Shown: one piece after another, positions 1 through 9,277 of the stretch
Layout of the letters: each line of letters begins with the position of its first letter
Numbering within the stretch: the stretch's first letter is position 1
Assembly (NCBI GenBank): GCA_001600355.1
Contig: BCJU01000001.1
Span: forward strand, 5,394,013-5,458,012
Direction: 5' to 3'
DNA from: Meira nashicola
Lineage: Eukaryota; Basidiomycota; Exobasidiomycetes; Exobasidiales; Brachybasidiaceae
DNA: 64,000 nt
Position numbers and translations under genes: made by a program
Notes under the pieces: model-generated
What the model was told of the DNA's origin: nothing
Database searches by the model: none
The model's input: the letters and a program-made list of their open reading frames with translations, nothing else

Positions 1-553
1 TATCAGGTCTATTGGAAGATTGTGCTACATCTTTTACGCTTAAACTACTTGTATTTGTTGTAAAGATGCATGAATCAGGTGCTTTTGAATCGAGAAATTT
101 GAAAAGATCTTGTTTGATTTTAATATTTTCAATGATTGCTTCGATAACTAAATCACTAGATTTAACAGCTTGAGCTGCATCAGTAGTCGTTTGAACTCTA
201 TCAACGATCGATTTAACAAATTGTTCTTGTGCATCTGCAGATTGATCTGCCATCTTCTTTTTTGCGATTCTAGTTAAACTCTTTTGCATGATTGATTTTC
301 CCTTTACTAATGCATCTTCGGTTACATCAGCTAAAGTGACATTATATTTACCTTCATGTGCTAAAACTTGTGCTATACCACTACCCATCAAACCACCTCC
401 GAAAACGGTAACATTTTCAACTTCTTTTTGACGTAAAGAAGAAGTAGAGAATGCACGTAAACTTGAAGAAGCGGTCATACTAGGACCAGCCAAGACAGAA
501 CTTGCCTTTGAAGCTGAACGTAAAGCAGGTCTTGCTAATTGACTTGTCATCAT
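1..553 (-). CDS. Mitochondrial 3-hydroxyacyl-CoA dehydrogenase, N-terminal part (3' end off the window)
   Basis: The reading frame is open from an ATG at 553 to the left edge, about 184 codons. The first ~37 residues are rich in Ser, Ala and Arg without acidic residues, which fits a mitochondrial presequence. A Rossmann NAD-binding motif (VFGGGLMGSGIAQVLA) follows at about residues 44-59. Downstream are conserved blocks of the HAD_N domain, including DLVIEAIIENIKIK and FTTNTSSLSV. In this family the enzyme oxidises L-3-hydroxyacyl-CoA to 3-ketoacyl-CoA with NAD+ in beta-oxidation. The C-terminal domain and the catalytic His-Glu pair lie outside. A second ATG follows directly (MM), so the start may be one codon later. 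It is divergent from POP5. A CCGAGG element lies about 440 bp upstream. Confidence 0.93.
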   Translation of the reverse strand, partial: MMTSQLARPALRSASKASSVLAGPSMTASSSLRAFSTSSLRQKEVENVTVFGGGLMGSGIAQVLAHEGKYNVTLADVTEDALVKGKSIMQKSLTRIAKKKMADQSADAQEQFVKSIVDRVQTTTDAAQAVKSSDLVIEAIIENIKIKQDLFKFLDSKAPDSCIFTTNTSSLSVKDVAQSSNRPD

Positions 554-1322
554 TTTTGAAAGTGATTGTTGTTGTTGTGATGAAGAAGGAAGTTCTTCTT
601 GTGTGCATTTACTTCAAATACGTAGACCCTGCTCTGATCAGCGGACGATTCGGAGCATTCATGCAACCAAGAAGTGCCGGTTAAATTCACACTTGTCTCC
701 GCGCCCGCATGAAAATACTCATGCCCAGGCAGGGATAGCGCGCTTTCAACAATGATATTTTTAATATTTTCGTTCCTTACTACTACTGTACCCGAAACAA
801 AAAACACAATTTACAAGCTTTTTACAGACCTTTTCCTCGAGCTTTGAATCTGTCATGACATCTCATTTCAAGAAAAAAAGATTGATCTTCTTCTATGGTG
901 AATCTTTCTTTCTTCTGATCAGTTTCTTCTCTCTGTTCCATTCAATGACATACATACGTAGTAAGCTGACCTGACCGCTCTTTCAACTTCACCGAGGCCG
1001 AAATGCATGGCACAATCAATTATTAATAGCGTGGCGCGGCGCGTCTAATTTTTCTATCTATGTATGTACATATCTGGCATTGTCATAGACTTTGTTGTTC
1101 TAAAATTAAGTACGAAAAAGCCCGGGTTCCGCTTAGAGTACATCAGATGAATTTTAACACAGACACATAGACTATGCTTTACTAGTGATTTTTACTTGCA
1201 TGAACACCATCACTACTATTACAACAACTAACTCCACGGCGTTCGACCCTAATGACATCCTGTAAGAATTAAACCTTGACAGTTGTGTCTCACCTTGCGG
1301 ATGAGACATTTGACAGACGAAA
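554..1322. other. Intergenic region, divergent promoter of the HAD gene and POP5
   Basis: No gene is supported here. It should hold the promoters of the leftward dehydrogenase and of POP5. It contains CCGAGG (992-997), a GC-rich patch GGCGCGGCGCG (about 1033-1043) and the palindrome TATGTACATA (1063-1072), a motif that recurs in other intergenic spaces of the window. Confidence 0.6.
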
Positions 1323-1916
1323 ATGGTTCGAACGAAACATCGATGGCTTTTAGTTCATCTGCAATTCGAAGAAGAAGATTTGGAAAGTGGATTAGAAAAC
1401 AAAACTAATCAAACTAGTACAACAACAACAAATAATAGTAATACGCCTATGCAATTACGTTTATTACGTGCAATAAGGGATTCTATTCAACATTCTTTTG
1501 GAGATGTAGGTTCAGGTGCATTAGGTGGTGCGATTGCAGTACGTTATTATTCACCTTCAACGCAAAATGCAATAGTTCGTTGTTCACGTTTAGGTTTAAA
1601 TAATGTTTGGGCTTCAATTACGCTTTGTAATCAAATTGGTGGAAAGAGGGTACGTATGATCGTTAAACATTGTAGTGGAACGATTCGTAAAGTACAACAA
1701 GCAACAATTCGTGCAGATAGAAAACAAATCGAAAGATTATACTTTAAACGAAAACAATTAGCACAAAAATCAGCTTCTATCACTTTTGCAAATTTGCAAT
1801 CAACACAAAATACAAATCATCAGGATACATCTGTCAAACATCCAATCACTCTCGATCAAATCGCCAAAGACGCATTGGAACAAAGCAAGCGAGACATTGA
1901 AGCGATTGAACAATAA
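1323..1916 (+). CDS. POP5: Ribonuclease P/MRP protein subunit POP5
   Basis: A 197-residue single-exon protein. It begins with the family signature MVRTKHRWLLVHL and has the strongly conserved block of Pop5 at about residues 49-90 (RAIRDSIQHSFGD, GALGGAIAVRYYSP, then AIVRCSR). A 20-residue Ser/Thr/Asn/Gln insertion at about 27-46 separates the two, which is a low-complexity lineage insertion. In the family Pop5 is a small basic protein that binds the RNA of RNase P (5' tRNA maturation) and RNase MRP (rRNA processing) in the nucleus. The start is the first ATG and matches the usual family N-terminus exactly. The C-terminal ~60 residues are lysine/glutamine-rich and less conserved. The gene ends about 150 bp before the convergent seipin gene. 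Confidence 0.95.
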   Translation: MVRTKHRWLLVHLQFEEEDLESGLENKTNQTSTTTTNNSNTPMQLRLLRAIRDSIQHSFGDVGSGALGGAIAVRYYSPSTQNAIVRCSRLGLNNVWASITLCNQIGGKRVRMIVKHCSGTIRKVQQATIRADRKQIERLYFKRKQLAQKSASITFANLQSTQNTNHQDTSVKHPITLDQIAKDALEQSKRDIEAIEQ

Positions 1917-2062
1917 AAGATAAGTTCATGCTGTAATTCTAATCTGTACTATTAGCATACCTCCAAATCATTGAATGTTTGTATTTTGTATCGCATTGAT
2001 TGCAAAGGTATCACATTGATAGAAAAGGGTATACACATTTGGAAAAAGGGGAAAAGTATTTT

Positions 2063-4006
2063 TTATGAACGTTCATTATCATCTCGTTCGGTATCATCTC
2101 CGTCTTCTGTTTCGGGTTCTTGTTCTTCATATTCTTCTTTAATTTCTGGAGTTGCTTGGGTTTGAGATCTGCTAGGAGCTGCTGAAGAACCAGTGATTCC
2201 TGTTCCCAAAGAAGTTGCGCCGAATGAACGAATAGAAGATGCACGTGAAGTAGATGATCCGCCAATCGTGCTTTGTCCTCTTCCGATCGGAGTATTGCCA
2301 TCATCATCTTCTTCCTTCACTGTTCGTCTTCGTAGAGCTGCAATTCTAAGCAGATCCGGATCATCTGCTGCAATTCCTCCTGCTAGAGGATCCGTTTCAC
2401 CAGAATCACCTTCTTCTTCTCCTACATCCTCCCAGCCAGCACTTGTTTCACTTGCATGTACATCTGTCTCTTCTTCAGTCTCTTCATCTAAGCGTCCTAG
2501 TACACGTCTTCCTTGTGTGAGTTCAAGGTCATCCAAAGCACCTGTAGCAGGTTGATCGACAGCAGTCATCCTGCGACCCTCTAATTCATCCCTTAACATT
2601 TCAGCTCTTCGTTGTTCATAAAATTCTTGTGTATCTCTGGCTTGTAGACTTGCCAATGATTGTCTCTGTTCGCTGCTTAGATTGCCGCTTTCTGCTAATC
2701 TACTCTGCTGTCTTCTTCGTTCAGCATCACTTTCTGGTGTAGGTGTTTCGCTATCGTATCCTTCTTCTCCTCCGCTCGGTCTGGGTGTCGAATCAAAATC
2801 GGTGCTAGTACCGCCATATCGGCCAGTGAAGTTGTCCTCGATTCCTAAAGATGGTTGAGTCAAGGAAGATGTGTAAAATGCTGCGATGGCCCAGAGTGTA
2901 AGTGCTGAAAGTAGCTCAAATCCAAGGAAAAGACTTGTGAATAAGATGAAAGAGGCTAAAGGATGATGATACATAAAGTACCGCAAGCCTGTCAAATGTG
3001 CATCAAATCTTAAACTGGCACTGTGTGTTTGTAATTCACCGCGACTTCGATATCCTTCATAAGATGATGCAGCTTTCAGAATTCCTCCAGTTTCGGGTAA
3101 AACACCTCCGACGCCATGACCTCCTCCGTAGATCCAATACTTGTTTGCATCTGCTCTGCCGACGGTGATGTGAGCGCTGACTACGCCTGCAGGTACGGTA
3201 GCAGCAAAAGGATGAGATGCTCTTGCCGGTTCCAAGACGGCTCTATTGAGAAGAGGAATTGTCATCAATTGAACCGGAGGAGAGGATGTTGGAAGAATGA
3301 ATGCGGGTGCATTTCTAGTGAGTTGAAACATCAAATTATTCATTGCTCTGATCGGTCCTGGCTCATGAACGATTATCCATGGTTTACTTATATGATGAAC
3401 GGAAGAATTTTGTGCAGATCGAAGATCTAAAGCAATCATAAAGTTTCCGAGATCCAAATTAGCAGCGCTCAAAGGAACAATTAAATCGAGGCTAACATCA
3501 TATTCTTGATCTTCAGCAAAGACGCCGATTGCAGAATTTAGCACATGCAAAGAAATATCTGCAAACGGAGGTCTATCATACCCATATTGCAACCATACGG
3601 TTCGTGTTAATCCGATATCGGGAACCCAAGCACGATAAAATCCAACATATCCTGCAATCGCCAAACCAAGAGCGGTCCAAAATAGAGCAGATAAAACGCT
3701 AAGCCGTAAGATGATACGATGTGTACGAGGATTGATTGCCATTTCCAATACGAATCGAAAGAGCGATAAAATTGGATCGATGACCAAATAAGATAAAATT
3801 TGAGATGGCCATTGATTTGGAGGAGGTAATCGTTCTAATGCTTCCGTGAATGCTTGTGGAATCAAAGGTGGTTGAGCGATTCGAGGTGATTGAGGAGCTT
3901 GACGACCACCTCCTCTGTAAGGACGAACATCAGCCGAAGATCCATACCGTGGTCCAGATGCTGAAGAAGCATAATAAGGACCACCTCCCGTCTGTCTTTG
4001 TGACAT
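2063..4006 (-). CDS. SEI1: Seipin (lipid droplet assembly protein)
   Basis: A 647-residue protein from ATG 4006. The frame stays open further upstream, but only with a non-ATG start. After a Gly/Ser/Arg/Pro-rich N-terminus there is a first membrane helix at about residues 99-121. Next comes the luminal seipin domain, starting FYRAWVPDIGLTRTVWLQYG and containing VSLDLIVPLSAANLDLGNF. A second membrane helix at about 340-370 (ASFILFTSLFLGFELLSALT) precedes a long cytosolic tail that is Ser-, Glu- and Asp-rich and ends EEEQEPETEDGDDTERDD-like. Seipins form ER oligomer rings where lipid droplets bud. Yeast and animal homologues are usually shorter; the ~270-residue acidic, probably disordered tail accounts for the difference. 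It is divergent from OST4, about 370 bp between starts. Confidence 0.9.
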   Translation of the reverse strand: MSQRQTGGGPYYASSASGPRYGSSADVRPYRGGGRQAPQSPRIAQPPLIPQAFTEALERLPPPNQWPSQILSYLVIDPILSLFRFVLEMAINPRTHRIILRLSVLSALFWTALGLAIAGYVGFYRAWVPDIGLTRTVWLQYGYDRPPFADISLHVLNSAIGVFAEDQEYDVSLDLIVPLSAANLDLGNFMIALDLRSAQNSSVHHISKPWIIVHEPGPIRAMNNLMFQLTRNAPAFILPTSSPPVQLMTIPLLNRAVLEPARASHPFAATVPAGVVSAHITVGRADANKYWIYGGGHGVGGVLPETGGILKAASSYEGYRSRGELQTHSASLRFDAHLTGLRYFMYHHPLASFILFTSLFLGFELLSALTLWAIAAFYTSSLTQPSLGIEDNFTGRYGGTSTDFDSTPRPSGGEEGYDSETPTPESDAERRRQQSRLAESGNLSSEQRQSLASLQARDTQEFYEQRRAEMLRDELEGRRMTAVDQPATGALDDLELTQGRRVLGRLDEETEEETDVHASETSAGWEDVGEEEGDSGETDPLAGGIAADDPDLLRIAALRRRTVKEEDDDGNTPIGRGQSTIGGSSTSRASSIRSFGATSLGTGITGSSAAPSRSQTQATPEIKEEYEEQEPETEDGDDTERDDNERS

Positions 4007-4377
4007 GATGGATGGAAATGATTGATATGATGGAATAAAAGGGAAGACTCCACAGTATGTACATACATACAAAAAGGTGTTGGTTTCTGAATCGCCGCTT
4101 GAATAAATTAAACTTTACGCGTTGTGAAAGCCTTTCGTGTGGAATGTGTGTGTGCGTGTAATGAGATTTTAGAGCTTGTGCCGCACAGGCCAATGACAGC
4201 AAATTAGGCGTGTGTGCGCTTGTGCGATTCTTCTCTTTTTATTCTTCTGTGCGATCACACCAACGACTATCCTTGGAGCAATCGTAGAGAACAAGGGACA
4301 AATCCATTGACGAATACTAGTCATTATCTTCCCATATAAAGCTGAATACGAGAAGTGCAAAAGAGACGATTGATAGG

Positions 4378-4589
4378 ATGATCACAGACGTACAATTAGC
4401 CGCATTGAGCAATTGGCTAGGAAGTATAGGCATGGTTCTTATTGTGGTATACCATGTGAGTAGGATTAGAGAGACATTATCGTAGAAACTTTGTACTGAT
4501 GTTTTTATTCCCTTTACCTTTAGTTATTCGCCGTCAATGCTAGAAGAGCAGAAGCAAGAAGGGCAAATGTAGCTTTGCGCTCTCGATGA
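4378..4589 (+). CDS. OST4: Oligosaccharyltransferase subunit Ost4 (47 aa, one intron)
   Basis: This gene is too short to show up as a long open frame. Exon 1 is 4378-4455, the intron 4456-4523 (GTGAGT...TTTAG, 68 bp) and exon 2 4524-4589 (stop TGA). Exon 1 encodes MITDVQLAALSNWLG followed by GMVLIVVYH, and exon 2 a basic tail (LFAVNARRAEARRAN then VALRSR). Ost4 is a 30-50 residue single-helix ER membrane protein that starts MITD in yeast and animals and stabilises the Stt3 subunit of the N-glycosylation complex. The MITD start, one hydrophobic helix at about residues 12-28 and a short polar tail all agree. The fungal tail is longer and more basic than in yeast. Confidence 0.9.
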
Positions 4590-5371
4590 TGAATGGCAGG
4601 TTCCTTTCTTTCATCAGACAACCCAATATTGAATCACCCTACCACACAACTGTACAAGTATGTTAACAATTATCAAAATACATTACATGATTCGACAGCG
4701 ACAACCAACTCGTCGTCGGAGAGCTTATGATATAGCATTTCTCCACGTAACCTAAAGATGGTGAAACTGTTCTCTTTCCTTCGTTGTGCGCTTTGTAGAA
4801 ATTGTATTCTCAGCTTAACCTCTATTCCAACACGCTTTTTTGGAAGAATCATATATGTCGAAAGGACTCATTTCCATATTACGATGGTTCATGAGTAAAT
4901 GTTCTTTAGTACGCCGGAAATGCAGGTGAAGCGAGAGATTACGTAAGATCCTCCGTTGAACCTTTTTGATGATGAGCTAAATTGGGAAGAATTTATTTTG
5001 CTGGTTACTGCATAGACTAGAAGAAGACTATATGTAGCGAGCAACGGGGTACGTAGAGAAATATGTCTTGGAGAAGCTACATATCTGCAGGTGCATACCA
5101 TTCACAGGGAAAATGTACGTAATACGCGTCTTCGTCTTTTCGGCCAAAGCGGGGGATCCCCCGTTTAAGGCTCGGTTTAAATCAGCACATATACCGGAAA
5201 CAAGGAGAAGCGAAGAAAGAGCCCAGAAATAGAAATTGCAAGAGCAATTGTGCCCGCCCTTATTTCTCATACACTTTTCCGCCTTGACCTATCCCGAGGT
5301 AGAAGTAAATTGAATTATTTTCTTCATCCTTACACCCATCATCACAACCTTAGAACTTCATCTTCATCATC
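4590..5371. other. Intergenic region upstream of acyl-CoA dehydrogenase
   Basis: No gene is supported. The open frames here are low-quality, rich in Cys and Ser, with no domain. The region holds a 14-bp perfect palindrome at 5150-5163, an ACGCGT at about 5123 and CCGAGG at 5294-5299, just upstream of the acyl-CoA dehydrogenase start. Confidence 0.6.
5150..5163. promoter_or_regulatory. Perfect palindrome CGG-N8-CCG
   Basis: The sequence CGGGGGATCCCCCG reads the same on both strands and lies about 210 bp upstream of the acyl-CoA dehydrogenase start. Inverted CGG/CCG half-sites are typical targets of fungal Zn2Cys6 activators. That it is a functional operator is inference. Confidence 0.35.
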
Positions 5372-6742
5372 ATGCGTTCTCCTGCTCCAATCGTTCGTAA
5401 TGCTTTACGTTCTGCTGCACCACGTCAAAGTGGTATGAGAGGTATGACTGTTGCACGATCAATGGCTGTTGCTTCAAGATCAAGTGTTGCACCAAACGCC
5501 ACTTCATCTTGTTTTGTTGGTGCACCTCGAGCTTTTTCTAGCTCTGCACAATCTTCGGCAGAGTTCGAGAGTCCTTTCGGCGTTAACTCATTGGCAAAAT
5601 TGACTGAAGAAGAGGAAATGTTGCGTGAATCAGTTCGCAAATTTGCCGAAGAAGTTATTCAACCTCGTGTCGAAGCTATGGATGAAGCAGAAAAGATGGA
5701 TAAAGAAATCATTAATGGCTTATTCGAACAAGGTTTAATGGGTATCGAAACAAGTGAAGAACATAATGGTGCAGGATGTAGTTTCACAGCTGCAATTATT
5801 GTTATTGAAGAATTGGCAAAAGTTGATCCTTCCGTTTCAGTTCTTTGCGATGTTCATAACACTTTAGTCGATACTGTTTTGCGCAAATATGCATCAAAAG
5901 AATTGCAAGATAAATACCTTCCTAAATTGTCAACCGATATGTTGGGCTGCTTCTGTCTTTCAGAACCAGCTTCAGGATCTGATGCATTCGCCATGAAGTC
6001 TTCTTACAAAAAGAATGATGATGGATCGTTCACTGTTGATGCACAAAAGATGTGGATCACAAACAGTGAAGATGCAGACTTTTTCATCTTATTCGCTCAA
6101 GGGGATCCTTCAAAGGGTTACAAGGGTATCTCAGCATTTGCAGTCACACGTGATATGGGTGTAGAAATTGCAAAGAAAGAAAAGAAGTTGGGTATCAAAG
6201 CATCTTCTACATGCACTGTAAACTTTGATGGTGTTAAAGTACCTAAGGAGAATTTGATCGGAGAAGAAGGAAAAGGATACAAGATTGCAATTGAAATCTT
6301 AAACGAAGGACGTGTTGGTATTGGAGCACAAATGGTTGGTTTAGCACAAGGTGCATTTAACAAAGCAATCAAATATGCATACGAACGTAAACAATTCGGT
6401 AAGCCAGTTGCTTCTTTCCAAGGAATGCAATTCCAATTTGCCGAAGCTGCTATGAAGATTGAAGCGGCTCGTACAATGGTATACAATGCAGCTCGATTGA
6501 AAGAAGAAGGTCGTCCATTCACCAAAGAAGCAGCGATGGCTAAATTGTATGCTTCTGATGTTGCTCAATCCGTTTCTGGAAGTGCAATCGAATGGTGTGG
6601 TGGAATGGGTTTCACTCGTGAGACTGGAATTGAGAAATATTGGCGTGACAGTAAAATTGGAGCCATTTATGAAGGTACTTCGAACATTCAAAGACAAACG
6701 ATTGCCAAACTTGTGGAAGCAGAGTTGGGACTCAAGAATTGA
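5372..6742 (+). CDS. Mitochondrial acyl-CoA dehydrogenase (short/branched-chain type)
   Basis: A 456-residue intronless enzyme. The N-terminus (MRSPAPIVRNALRSAAPRQS) is Arg/Ala/Ser-rich and lacks acidic residues for about 55 residues, as in a mitochondrial presequence. The acyl-CoA dehydrogenase fold follows. It includes the FAD/substrate signature CLSEPASGSDAFA at about residue 196, the stretch YAYERKQFGKPVASFQGMQF, and the C-terminal YEGTSNIQ in which Glu434 is the expected catalytic base. The reaction is alpha,beta-dehydrogenation of acyl-CoA with electrons passed to ETF. Best resemblance from memory is to short/branched-chain (2-methyl) or butyryl-CoA dehydrogenase; chain length cannot be settled by eye. 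No peroxisomal C-terminal signal is present. It ends 107 bp from the convergent GNAT gene. Confidence 0.93.
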   Translation: MRSPAPIVRNALRSAAPRQSGMRGMTVARSMAVASRSSVAPNATSSCFVGAPRAFSSSAQSSAEFESPFGVNSLAKLTEEEEMLRESVRKFAEEVIQPRVEAMDEAEKMDKEIINGLFEQGLMGIETSEEHNGAGCSFTAAIIVIEELAKVDPSVSVLCDVHNTLVDTVLRKYASKELQDKYLPKLSTDMLGCFCLSEPASGSDAFAMKSSYKKNDDGSFTVDAQKMWITNSEDADFFILFAQGDPSKGYKGISAFAVTRDMGVEIAKKEKKLGIKASSTCTVNFDGVKVPKENLIGEEGKGYKIAIEILNEGRVGIGAQMVGLAQGAFNKAIKYAYERKQFGKPVASFQGMQFQFAEAAMKIEAARTMVYNAARLKEEGRPFTKEAAMAKLYASDVAQSVSGSAIEWCGGMGFTRETGIEKYWRDSKIGAIYEGTSNIQRQTIAKLVEAELGLKN

Positions 6743-6849
6743 ATGAAGGATCTCTAAATCTAGACATATAATCCCCTTTAATCAATCTGTATCTCTTTCG
6801 GAATATTATTGTTTATATTATTTTAGAAATACGTGCATATTCTTTTATT

Positions 6850-7308
6850 TTATTCTTCCTGTTGAGCTCTTGCATAAGCTTTGAAAAAGGATGAACGTAC
6901 CATTGGTGTTTCTAAGGTATTTTCTACGAATCCCATTCGTTTATATAAAACTTTGCCCGGTGGATCTGCCAATAAAGATAAATGTGCATTTGGAGCATTT
7001 TTTTCTGTATGATCTACTAAAGCTTTCATAACTTTTGAACCAAGACCTTTTCTTTGATGATTTGGTAAAGTACAAATATCAACAATTACAAGAAATATTG
7101 CACCATCACCAATTATTCTACCCATCGAAATTGCTTTTCCATCTTTATTTCGAATTGTAACGCCGAACCATGTATTCTTTAATGAGATTTCATTATCAGG
7201 TCTAGGTGGTGGTGTTAATCCGGCTTGTTTACGTAGGTTAAATTGTTCTTCAGCTGATGGTACTTTTTCTTCTAATATATATTCTTCATCTATAATTTGT
7301 TCTGACAT
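6850..7308 (-). CDS. GNAT-family N-acetyltransferase
   Basis: A 152-residue single-exon protein. The acetyl-CoA binding motif A is visible (IFLVIVDICTLPNHQRKGLG, residues about 71-90, with the Q/RxxGxG/A pattern RKGLGS), followed by a helix and the motif-B region SLLADPPGKVLYKRMGFVE. The N-terminus is charged and has no targeting signal, so it is probably cytosolic or nuclear. Small fungal proteins of this layout are generally annotated as acyl-CoA N-acyltransferases of unknown substrate, and the sequence gives no clue to specificity. The start ATG at 7308 is the first in frame. Its 3' end faces the acyl-CoA dehydrogenase. Confidence 0.85.
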   Translation of the reverse strand: MSEQIIDEEYILEEKVPSAEEQFNLRKQAGLTPPPRPDNEISLKNTWFGVTIRNKDGKAISMGRIIGDGAIFLVIVDICTLPNHQRKGLGSKVMKALVDHTEKNAPNAHLSLLADPPGKVLYKRMGFVENTLETPMVRSSFFKAYARAQQEE

Positions 7309-7513
7309 CTTTTTGTACTTTCCTTTTGGATGATTGACGGGAAGAATGTAAGAAGGATGAAATGCTGAGTTGCATGTAATACTATGCGTTGCGTATGCAG
7401 CAAGCAGTAATCGCTAGCGTGCTTTGCGAATACAACTGTAAAAGACTCTGTGTGTGTGACTACGCCCTTTTAACCGCCAGAGTGAATGCTTTGGTGCATT
7501 CATTGACCAACGT

Positions 7514-7867
7514 TTAAATGCATTGATTGTTAAGAAAAGGTATCTTTGATTGATATATCCAAACGACGAAAAGTGTGATGGCAGAAGACGTAATGAAAAA
7601 GATTATGTGATGTGACCAAGGATAAGAAGATGTATACTGTTTGAAACCTTTTACAACTTTACGAGATAAATCAACACGAACGATTTCGAAATCTTTCCAT
7701 AATTGACTATCGATGATTGTTTTGAAAAGAAATCGAATCGAATACGATAAAACGGCTAAAGATGAAAAGATTGCAAACCAACTGTTCAACGCTTTATCCA
7801 CTATTCCAATCCAGAATAATTCGTCTTTATTTAAACATCTTTCATATGCAGCACGTGTTGCATTCAT
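7514..7867 (-). CDS. Small predicted membrane protein, unrecognised
   Basis: A 117-residue frame starting MNATRAAYERCLNKDELFW. Two hydrophobic segments are visible: about residues 27-48 (LNSWFAIFSSLAVLSYSIRF) and about 87-105 (HIIFFITSSAITLFVVWIYQ). They are separated by a charged loop with several Lys/Arg. No family was recognised. It resembles the terminal part of small two-helix organelle proteins, but nothing is specific enough for a name. An additional 5' exon cannot be excluded. It lies in tandem with the GNAT gene, about 200 bp upstream of it, on the same strand. Composition is coding-like, with few Cys and plausible amphipathic stretches, but there is no homology support. Confidence 0.5.
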   Translation of the reverse strand: MNATRAAYERCLNKDELFWIGIVDKALNSWFAIFSSLAVLSYSIRFLFKTIIDSQLWKDFEIVRVDLSRKVVKGFKQYTSSYPWSHHIIFFITSSAITLFVVWIYQSKIPFLNNQCI

Positions 7868-8641
7868 TTTGTCAACGAAAAGAGGCAGTTGTCAGTTTGG
7901 TAGAAAAAGGCAGCCTATCTGGTATTCCTTGTCAGAATGATTAAACATGAATCTTTGAGAATTTGGAAAATGATGATGGGCCTAAAAGAGTGTATTGATC
8001 GCCAAATAGAAAACAATGAAAGTCATTGATGGAATCATACAATACGCTAAAAGAAGTCCAATTTTCACCATGTGGTTTAAATCCGCTAGTAAAATCCAAA
8101 AAAAATCAAAGAAAGCGTACACAATACAAGCCAGCCTAAACTAGTACTATGGCCCCCTAAAAGATCATTGCAAACACTAGCGCGGTGCAGCGCTTTGTGA
8201 ATTTTGATCTATGTATGTATCATGATTGCAACGATGCATATATTAATATATAGATGCAAATTTATTGTTTGTGATTGTGGGAAAATATTTTTAAAGGGTT
8301 TCCTCTGTCATCCAGGAAGAAGGAATTTGGAAGAATCTAGCATCTTCCCCTCACTCACACACGCGCAAAAAAAGAAATTGATTAGTTTTGATCGGGCTCG
8401 GATCGCTTTTATTACCCTTTATCTTCTTTTTATCCGCAAAAATAAAGTGACAAGATAAAAAAAAAGGTTGTGGAGCAAAGTAGGAAAATCGAATCTTGAC
8501 AGCCCCTTAGCTATTTTTATCAATTGCAAACTTTTTAAATCGAAAAAAGTTCCTTTTTAAATTATTTTTTATCTTTTATCAACTGATCTTTTTTATTTTT
8601 AACTTCCATCACCTTCTTACATCTATCTTGTTTTGGCAAAG
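7868..8641. other. Intergenic region, AT-rich, with poly-T tracts
   Basis: No gene is supported. The last 150 bp before the thaumatin-like gene are strongly pyrimidine/T-rich, as is common upstream of expressed fungal genes. A GC-rich element GCGCGGTGCAGCGC sits at about 8180-8194 and belongs to the recurring intergenic motif described in the findings. Confidence 0.5.
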
Positions 8642-9277
8642 ATGCGATTTTTAATCATCCTTTCTTCGATATTCTTTTTCTCTTTCCTTTCAATCGCAAA
8701 ACCGACATTGAAACGTGATAATAGAATTACATTTACGATTTTCAATGATTGTGATGAAGCAATTCAACCAATCTTTTATCCTTCTTTACCTGGACGTGAA
8801 CAAACTTCTCAACCGGTAATTAAACCGAATAAATATAAAGAAATTCATTTTACTTCAAACGATTATCGTGGTTATATTTATACAAGAATTAAAGGAAGTA
8901 AAAGAAACGGTCAAATTAATACAACTCATGGTCAATTTGACGTTGGAACAGGTAAATATGCTATAAGCACGTGAGTAACATAACAACCTCTCTCCTTCTA
9001 TATTGTATTTTATTGATTCCCGTTTATCCATTTCTATCCTTATATTAGAGCAAACGGGTTTAATGTACCGATAAACTTGCAATTACAAGGTAAACAAGAA
9101 GAAAGTCAAAATAATTCAACTCAATGCGATCAAGCTTTTTGTGATTGTGAAGATTGTCAAGACGCTTTTCACGATCAACCCGGTTTACTTACTCCACAAT
9201 CAAATCAAGAACCAAGCGATCCTCCTGTTCACGAATGTCCTCCTGATTTCACTTATTGGGTAGTTCACTTTTGTTAG
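8642..9277 (+). CDS. Thaumatin-like secreted protein (one intron)
   Basis: Exon 1 is 8642-8970, the intron 8971-9048 (GTGAGT...TTAG, 78 bp) and exon 2 9049-9277, giving 185 residues. The first ATG in frame is at 8642. Residues 1-19 form a clear signal peptide (MRFLIILSSIFFFSFLSIA), followed by a possible KR cleavage site. The mature part starts ITFTIFNDCDEAIQPIFYP, the pattern of the first strands of thaumatin/GH64-type proteins ('F.I.N.C...I.P'). Exon 2 has a tight cysteine cluster (CDQAFCDCEDCQ) and ends in two further Cys. Length is below most plant thaumatins but near small fungal ones. Family assignment is by pattern only. A small secreted, Cys-containing protein could act in the cell wall or as an effector; this is inference. 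Confidence 0.68.
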
